The notes under the pieces: model-generated | Told to the model about the DNA's origin: nothing | Databases searched by the model: none | The model's input: the letters and a program-made list of their open reading frames with translations, nothing else | In this document: positions 58,920 through 64,000 of the stretch, in pieces | Layout of the letters: each line of letters starts with the position of its first letter | Numbering within the stretch: the first letter of the stretch is position 1 | Made by a program: the position numbers and the translations under genes | Assembly (NCBI RefSeq): GCF_000203815.1 | Contig: NW_004457703.1 | Span: 1-64,000, forward strand | DNA length: 64,000 nt | Source: Cavenderia fasciculata | Taxonomy: Eukaryota; Evosea; Eumycetozoa; Acytosteliales; Cavenderiaceae | Direction: 5' to 3'

Positions 58920-61222
58920 GATCATCATTTGAAAGACCTATTGGAAATGCATCTGCCCCTCCTCTTCCATTGCCACTACCAAAAGATCATGAGTATCATC
59001 CAAGAGGAGATCGTAGCCCAAGAGATCACCATCATCAACAACAACAACATGATAATAGAGGCATCCAATATAATCAACAACATCAAAGAAATTCGTATCC
59101 CGATAATAGAAACGCTCCCCAACCATATCATCGTTCTTCTCACCGAGATCAAGAGTACTATCCACAACCTTTGGCACCAATTCATGGAGGACATAGAGAT
59201 CAGCACCATGCTCCTCAACCCGATTCGCACAGACATCCCCAAGGAGTTCATGATAGAGGAAATGATTTCCACCAACAGCAACAGCAACATCACCACCAAC
59301 AACAACATCATCAACGTAATGTAAATAGTAACAGATATGAAAGAAGTGGTGATAACTTTGATCACAAAGATGGAGACCGAGAAAATGTACAATACCCAGC
59401 TCCACTCGATTCTGATCGAAATAAGCAAAGAGGAACAGGTCCTGCTCCATACGCTCCACGTGGCCCATCTCCCGGATATCAGTTGCACCCACCAAACTAT
59501 CACGATAGACATGCTCACCAACAGCAATCGGCCGCTCCACAACAAAGAGACCAAAATTATCCAAAGGCCATTCTAACCAAAGAAAAATCTTTAAAAAATA
59601 TCGAGCTGCCCACCACATCAGAGGACGATCAATGTAAAAAGACACAAGATAAAACAAATGTAGAGACACTAGTACCGCCACCACAATCTGTAGTATTACC
59701 AACACCTTTGCCATCACCTTCTCAATCATCAACTGTCGCCACCACCTCCACCTCCAACACTTCCACTACAACTCCTTTAGCAAAGAATGAATTATCATCT
59801 TCAACATCGTCACTATCATCGAACGAGACACCAACAACTCCTTTGGAAGGAAGTGTTGAAAAGTCAACTGTAGATAAATCAAAGAAATCGAGAAATGATA
59901 GATACAATAATAATAATAATAATAATAATATTAATAATAATAATAACCAGCAGCAACAACAACAACAACAAGGTGGTAATAGTATTAAAAGAAGTGATTC
60001 TTTCCAAAAAGAAAAAAGAGATAGAACTATGGGATCGTCTGACAAGAAGTACAATAATAACACTAACCAACGTGGTCCACTCAATGAAAGTGGAGGTAAA
60101 TTTAGAAGAGAAAGGGAAAAAAGCAAAGAGGAATTTGTCAGAAAAGATCCAATTCCATTGGAACAAGAATCTAACCATGATCAAACACCACAAGCCCCTA
60201 ATCCTTTGCCATTGCCGTTAAACACTGCTGGAAATATCCCATCTCCTGTCGGTATTTCCCAACCATCTCCACAACACAGAGATCAAATCCCTAGAAGTAG
60301 ATCAAGAGAGTGGAAAAAGGATTCCTCATCCTCTTTAAACAAGTCCCAAGATGATCAATCATATAAAAAGGAAAAACGAGGTGGTAGTGAAAAGAAATAC
60401 GTCCCTAGAGAATCTCCTTCATCTACCCCAATCCCATCGTCAACATCTTTACCCTCTACCCCATTTGTCCCCACCCCACTTCCATTGCCTCTGCCAATTG
60501 ATCAACCCAATCAACAGACTAGAGGTCAAAAGTCTCAACAACAACAACAACTACAACAACCACAACAACAACAATATCAGCCAAGACCACAACAACAACA
60601 ATACCAACCAAAACAACAACAACAACAAAGCAAAGCTGATAGCGAGAAACACTGGAAATCGAATAATAGCGGAAATGTAAAACAAAATGATCAAATTTCA
60701 CAACAACAACAACCACAACAACCAATCAATGCAGCTCCAACAACCCAACCAGCAACCGTTGATCCACCAACAAAGCAACCAACCAATGCATGGGGAGAAA
60801 AAAATGCATTGTGGAATCGAGTGACTTCTGCCCAAACCCCTCCATTGCCTGTTGCCGCCCCTAACCCATTGGCCACAGCTGTGTCTCCCCAATCAGTACC
60901 AGCAGTGCCCACCACTCCTCCATCTTTATCTGTTTCTCCAAAAGAAGGAAAAGATAAATCTCCTCCACAACAACAACAAAAAAATCAAAAATTTAACAAA
61001 GATAATAGGGATAAATCATCTGAAAAAAATAATGAAAAGAAATACAACAGAGACCAAAAGAAAGATGGAGCTCCAAGGGGAGGAGACAACACAAAAAAGG
61101 GTAAATACCAACAAACACAACCACAACAATCAACATATGTTGTAAAAGCTCCCACAACAACAACAACTACTACTACCAACACTGCTACTACCAGTCCAAA
61201 ACCAACTGATGTCAAACCATAA
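56600..61222 (+). CDS. large disordered protein, charged coiled coil, Q/H/R-rich
   Basis: Exons 56600-57527 and 57618-61222, about 1510 residues. Exon 1 is S/T/P-rich with a conserved-looking patch (FQPINLPSERSESG..APSVMSVWGGAIVKT). Exon 2 has DWANDEDPMDYSKPLVFIDE at its start. A ~200-residue Glu/Arg/Lys-rich helix follows (REKELKRLEEERERQRIEDE), a predicted coiled coil. Then come R/G/Y/H-rich sequences (RGGGGRGGYPYQYNNRRDGY), Gln and His tracts, and a C-terminal part with NAWGEKNALWNRVTSAQTPP. The W-x-x-D-x-x-MDYSKP motif, the acidic helix and W-containing short motifs recall PRRC2/BAT2-type proteins and other translation or stress-granule factors. That assignment is inference only. No catalytic domain or membrane segment is visible. 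Confidence 0.82.
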
Positions 61223-61305
61223 AATATGTGAGAAATAAATTTATACTATAATAATAACTATAACATCCAATATATATTGGTTTACTTTTTTTTTTTTTTA
61301 ATTGA

Positions 61306-62671
61306 TTATCTTCTTTTTCCTTTTCCTTTAATTTCAGATTCAGGAACTACATGACAATGAATATTATTTGGAAGATTGGGAACATGATCAGCACCTTTGC
61401 ACCAATCATATGAAACTGCATATGCGTACATTGTAGCATCTGGACTAAAAGTGGCACAGGAAATGGATGTTGGGCACTTGGGGAATTGTTTCAATCTATT
61501 TTTCGTTTCCTTGTCCCAAAAGTTAAAGGTTCCATCAGATCCAGCCGTTGCAAATGTGCCAAATGGATGAGCAAATGAAATACTATTTACTGGATATGCC
61601 AATATATCATTTTCACGATGACACTTGAATGTAAATGTCTCTCTTTAAAAAGGTGTGGTGATAACTACTGTTAGCAATATAATCATATAAAATTGGATCA
61701 CATGAAATTAATCATAATTTGGTGTACCTACTCTGTTTTTTCGCTAAATGATTGAATTGCTACTCTTCCTTCAATTGATCCCAATGCAAAACCATTTCTA
61801 TCTGAAAAACATGCAATCGATCTTGTTTGATGTTTAAGTGGTGATTCCATTCTCTAAAAAGAAAATTAACAATAAATTTAGTTAGTTGGTTTACAAACAG
61901 TTCTGTTGGTGGTGATGGTTGATGATTCCATCCATCATGATGATACAAACCTTAAACTCTGTACCTGGCTTATTTAAATCATAAATTATAACCTTTCTAT
62001 CAGCTGTAGCTACAACCAAAAGAGGATGTAAAACATCCAAAGCATATACACGCTCGGGCAAATCCACAGTGAGTATAGGAGTTTGCATTCTCATATCCCA
62101 ATATTTTAGTGTTTTGTCCCAACTACCTGTGACCATTACTTGTGATTCTTCGATCCAAAATACTTCTTTTACAGGTGCTCCATGCTAAAAAGACAAGAAA
62201 GATGTTTTAGTAAAAGTAATGATAAAGAATAAACTATACATATATATATATATGTCATCATACCTGTGCTACTTGAGTGAGTTGATTGGTAGCTAAATTC
62301 CAACATTTAACCTTTGAATCTGTTCCTCCAACATATATTTTAGTGCAATCCTAAAAGAGGTAGTAGGGATTAAAGAAGAACAAAAGAGATAAGTAATGAG
62401 AACAAAAAAAAGGTCAGAGTTGTGCTCCTCAATCGCGATTGCATTGCAGAATTCTACTTACGCTACTCCAATCAGTACAAAGTACATGAGCTTCATTATT
62501 GATCATAGCCTTTCCTACTGCAGAGGATTGCTTTGGGAGAACTTCCCAACATCTAACATTCTTATCCCAAGAACCTGCAGCTATAAAGCTTCCCTTTGGA
62601 GCAAACTTGAGACATGAAACTCCATCTGTTGGAGGTTGTGGTAATTCAATGTCTTTTGGTGCACCAAACAT
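61306..62671 (-). CDS. rae1: RAE1/GLE2 mRNA export factor, WD40 protein
   Basis: Exons 62671-62462, 62350-62264, 62184-61951, 61853-61732 and 61642-61306 give about 329 residues, slightly shorter than human RAE1. RAE1 binds the nucleoporin NUP98 and acts in mRNA export and the spindle. WD40 units are clear: [82 protein letters not shown]. The family signature [17 protein letters not shown] is formed across intron 3. [20 protein letters not shown] and FTFKCHRE are joined across intron 4, and [20 protein letters not shown] follows. The acceptor of the last intron is inferred from frame among several adjacent AG dinucleotides. The stop lies 83 bp from the converging large gene. Confidence 0.94.
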
Positions 62672-63384
62672 ATCTTGTATTTGTTATCTTGAATAATTGA
62701 TTATTTGAAATTAAAAATATATATATATAATATTTAAACGAATGAATGATGATGATCACCTATTACAATTTATAAATGCTGGAGCAAATGAAAGTTCAAA
62801 AAAATTTCGACAATCAATGTTGTAACTTTTTTGTATATTAATGAACATTTGATGTATACAAATATCTAGTATCAATCTTTATTGTTTGGTTTAGTTTGGT
62901 TTGTTTCAACGCGTCTAACATGAAACAGAGTGATAAGGAAGTAAAGAAAAGACAAATTTTGGTGCCAATTTTTGTGCAAGTGATCCGGTGATACCAACTA
63001 TAATAGATACAATAATGCTGTTTGTTAAAAAGTTATAACTACTTGATGATCCTAATATTGTGTGTTATAAAGGTAGATGAAATTGATTTGTTGTTAGTGA
63101 CTACACTCTATCAAATAATGATGATGTTTTTTTTGTTTCTCCTCTTACCGTCAGCCAAGACAAAACCAATTGATAGCATTACAAATAAAATAATATGCAT
63201 TGGGTTCATTTTCTCTTTCTTTCTTTTATGTATTTCTTTTCTTTTCTCTTTGAGTAGTGTTTAAAAACGATGATGATGATCATCACCAATCGAACTTTTG
63301 CATCATCGCAATGTGTCACGAAAAATAAATTAGTCTCTAATTTCATACTTCAAAGAAAAAGTCGAGAAACCTTTAATTTTTTTA
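62672..63384. other. intergenic region right of RAE1 gene
   Basis: 712 bp, AT-rich with stretches of balanced composition near 62900-63060. Open frames here are short and hydrophobic-biased from T-rich sequence; none is convincing. It would include the RAE1 promoter and the 3' flank of the last gene. Confidence 0.5.
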
Positions 63385-64000
63385 TTATTTATCTTTTTTT
63401 GTTTCCAAATCTTTCAACTTGTTCTCTTGTCTCTTGGTCATAATCTTTGATGGTGTGAAAACCTTGATATTCTTTTCCTTGAGACCAACTCCTCTTTTCG
63501 ATGCTCTCTTTCTGTCAAATTCTTGGACAACCGATTCGTATCGGCCGCTTTCGAAATCAGTGATTGGTGGTAGGTCATGTATCTCTCCCTTTCTATCGAC
63601 TATTACCTTTGACATTCTTCTATTCTTGAGTTTAGCATTGGGATTGAATCTGACACGAGGAAGTCCATCTCTGGTTGGAGGTCCTCTAAATGATTCCAAT
63701 ACTTTTTGTTTCAACAACATATCAGTCACTGCCTTTTTCTCTTTGACTCCACTCTTTTTATATTCTCTATCGACTATGGACCTTGGCTTTTCACTTTCTT
63801 GTTTTCTTTTTGGTCGAGTTTCTTCTTCTTCCTCCTCCTCTCTTGCTTGATAATCGTATTCATCGAAATCCTCTTCTCTACCATCTTCTTCTGATACTCT
63901 GATTGTAATATCACTACCATCAGTACTACCTTGTATATCGTCTTCTGTCCAAGGACCTGGAACTTTAGAGATGAGTACCTGTTTACCCATTAGTCTTTCA
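63385..64000 (-). CDS. unrecognised charged protein, possibly incomplete at window edge
   Basis: An open frame of 201 residues from the first Met at 63990 to TAA at 63385. The frame stays open to the window edge (upstream codons encode Glu-Arg-Leu), so the true start may lie outside. Sequence features are an N-terminal MGKQVLISKVPGPWTEDDI, an acidic patch with a Glu run, and then a basic second half (KKAVTDMLLKQKVLESFRGP, LPRVRFNPNAKLKNRRMSKV, KIMTKRQENKLKDLETKKDK). Alternating acidic and Lys/Arg-rich blocks are common in nucleolar or ribosome-biogenesis factors, but I do not recognise a family. No membrane segment. Confidence 0.7.
   Translation of the reverse strand, partial: ERLMGKQVLISKVPGPWTEDDIQGSTDGSDITIRVSEEDGREEDFDEYDYQAREEEEEEETRPKRKQESEKPRSIVDREYKKSGVKEKKAVTDMLLKQKVLESFRGPPTRDGLPRVRFNPNAKLKNRRMSKVIVDRKGEIHDLPPITDFESGRYESVVQEFDRKRASKRGVGLKEKNIKVFTPSKIMTKRQENKLKDLETKKDK

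Noticed and set aside
59722-60193. Long minus-strand frames opposite the disordered protein
   Set aside because: Antisense of CAA/AAT repeats; poly-Leu/Val/Ile artefacts.
63022-63264. 80-residue hydrophobic frame right of RAE1
   Set aside because: T-rich sequence gives Leu/Phe/Ile; no other support.
1-64000. tRNA, rRNA, snRNA and retrotransposon sequences
   Set aside because: Scanned by eye for T-loop, box A/B, U-RNA and reverse-transcriptase signatures; none found, though a covariance scan would be decisive.

Overview
The window is nuclear DNA of a dictyostelid social amoeba (Dictyostelium/Polysphondylium/Cavenderia group; I cannot name the species). The evidence is long in-frame runs of N, Q, S and T, short AT-rich introns with GTAAGT or GTATGT donors, a strong preference for TAA stops, T- and A-rich spacers, and gene families known from amoebozoans. 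Coding sequence is less AT-extreme than in D. discoideum. I found no rRNA, tRNA, transposon, CRISPR array or bacterial operon.

Layout. 0.9-4.0 kb (-): PHD-finger/AT-hook protein, reading frame damaged at homopolymers. 4.2-7.9 kb (-): GBA2-type glucosylceramidase. 8.1-10.7 kb (-): membrane-anchored DUF885 protein. 10.8-12.3 kb (-): plant-like sulfite oxidase with a C-terminal SNL. 12.5-16.4 kb (-): CLU-domain protein fused to an SH2 domain. A 2.2 kb spacer follows. 18.6-19.3 kb (+): RGS protein. 20.1-21.3 kb (+): deoxynucleoside kinase. 21.4-23.4 kb (-): USP39/Sad1 splicing pseudo-protease. 23.6-25.5 kb (+): histidine phosphatase. 25.8-26.9 kb (-): unrecognised protein. 27.0-30.0 kb (+): GBP-like membrane GTPase. 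30.1-32.5 kb (+): WWE3-PARP-BRCT-PBZ protein with a 10-nt exon. 33.3-37.8 kb (+): Rad5-like SNF2/RING ATPase. 37.9-38.5 kb (-): SPRY protein. 38.7-40.4 kb (+): PIG-X. 40.5-43.1 kb (-): TKL kinase with a WD40-like tail. 43.4-43.8 kb (+): ribosomal stalk protein P2. 45.5-46.9 kb (+): G-protein alpha subunit. 47.5-49.6 kb (-): RGG/KH-like RNA-binding protein. 50.0-53.2 kb (-): IRE1 with one apparent frameshift. 53.5-54.7 kb (-): epsilon-COP. 54.9-56.1 kb (+): cobalamin adenosyltransferase. 56.6-61.2 kb (+): large disordered protein. 61.3-62.7 kb (-): RAE1/GLE2. 63.4 kb to the right edge (-): basic/acidic protein of unknown function.

The genes are independent eukaryotic units, not a pathway cluster. 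Themes recur: ADP-ribose and DNA repair (PARP, SNF2/RING), G-protein signalling (G alpha, RGS), ER and secretory functions (IRE1, PIG-X, epsilon-COP, GBP-like GTPase), and RNA handling (USP39, RAE1, RGG protein). Several convergent pairs are separated by only 56-83 bp, so their 3' UTRs probably overlap.

Exon joins were derived by hand from splice consensus, frame continuity and family homology. The most notable items are the CLU-SH2 fusion, the PARP multidomain protein with its micro-exon, the two-membrane-segment GBP-like GTPase, and four reading-frame breaks that can each be placed at a homopolymer.
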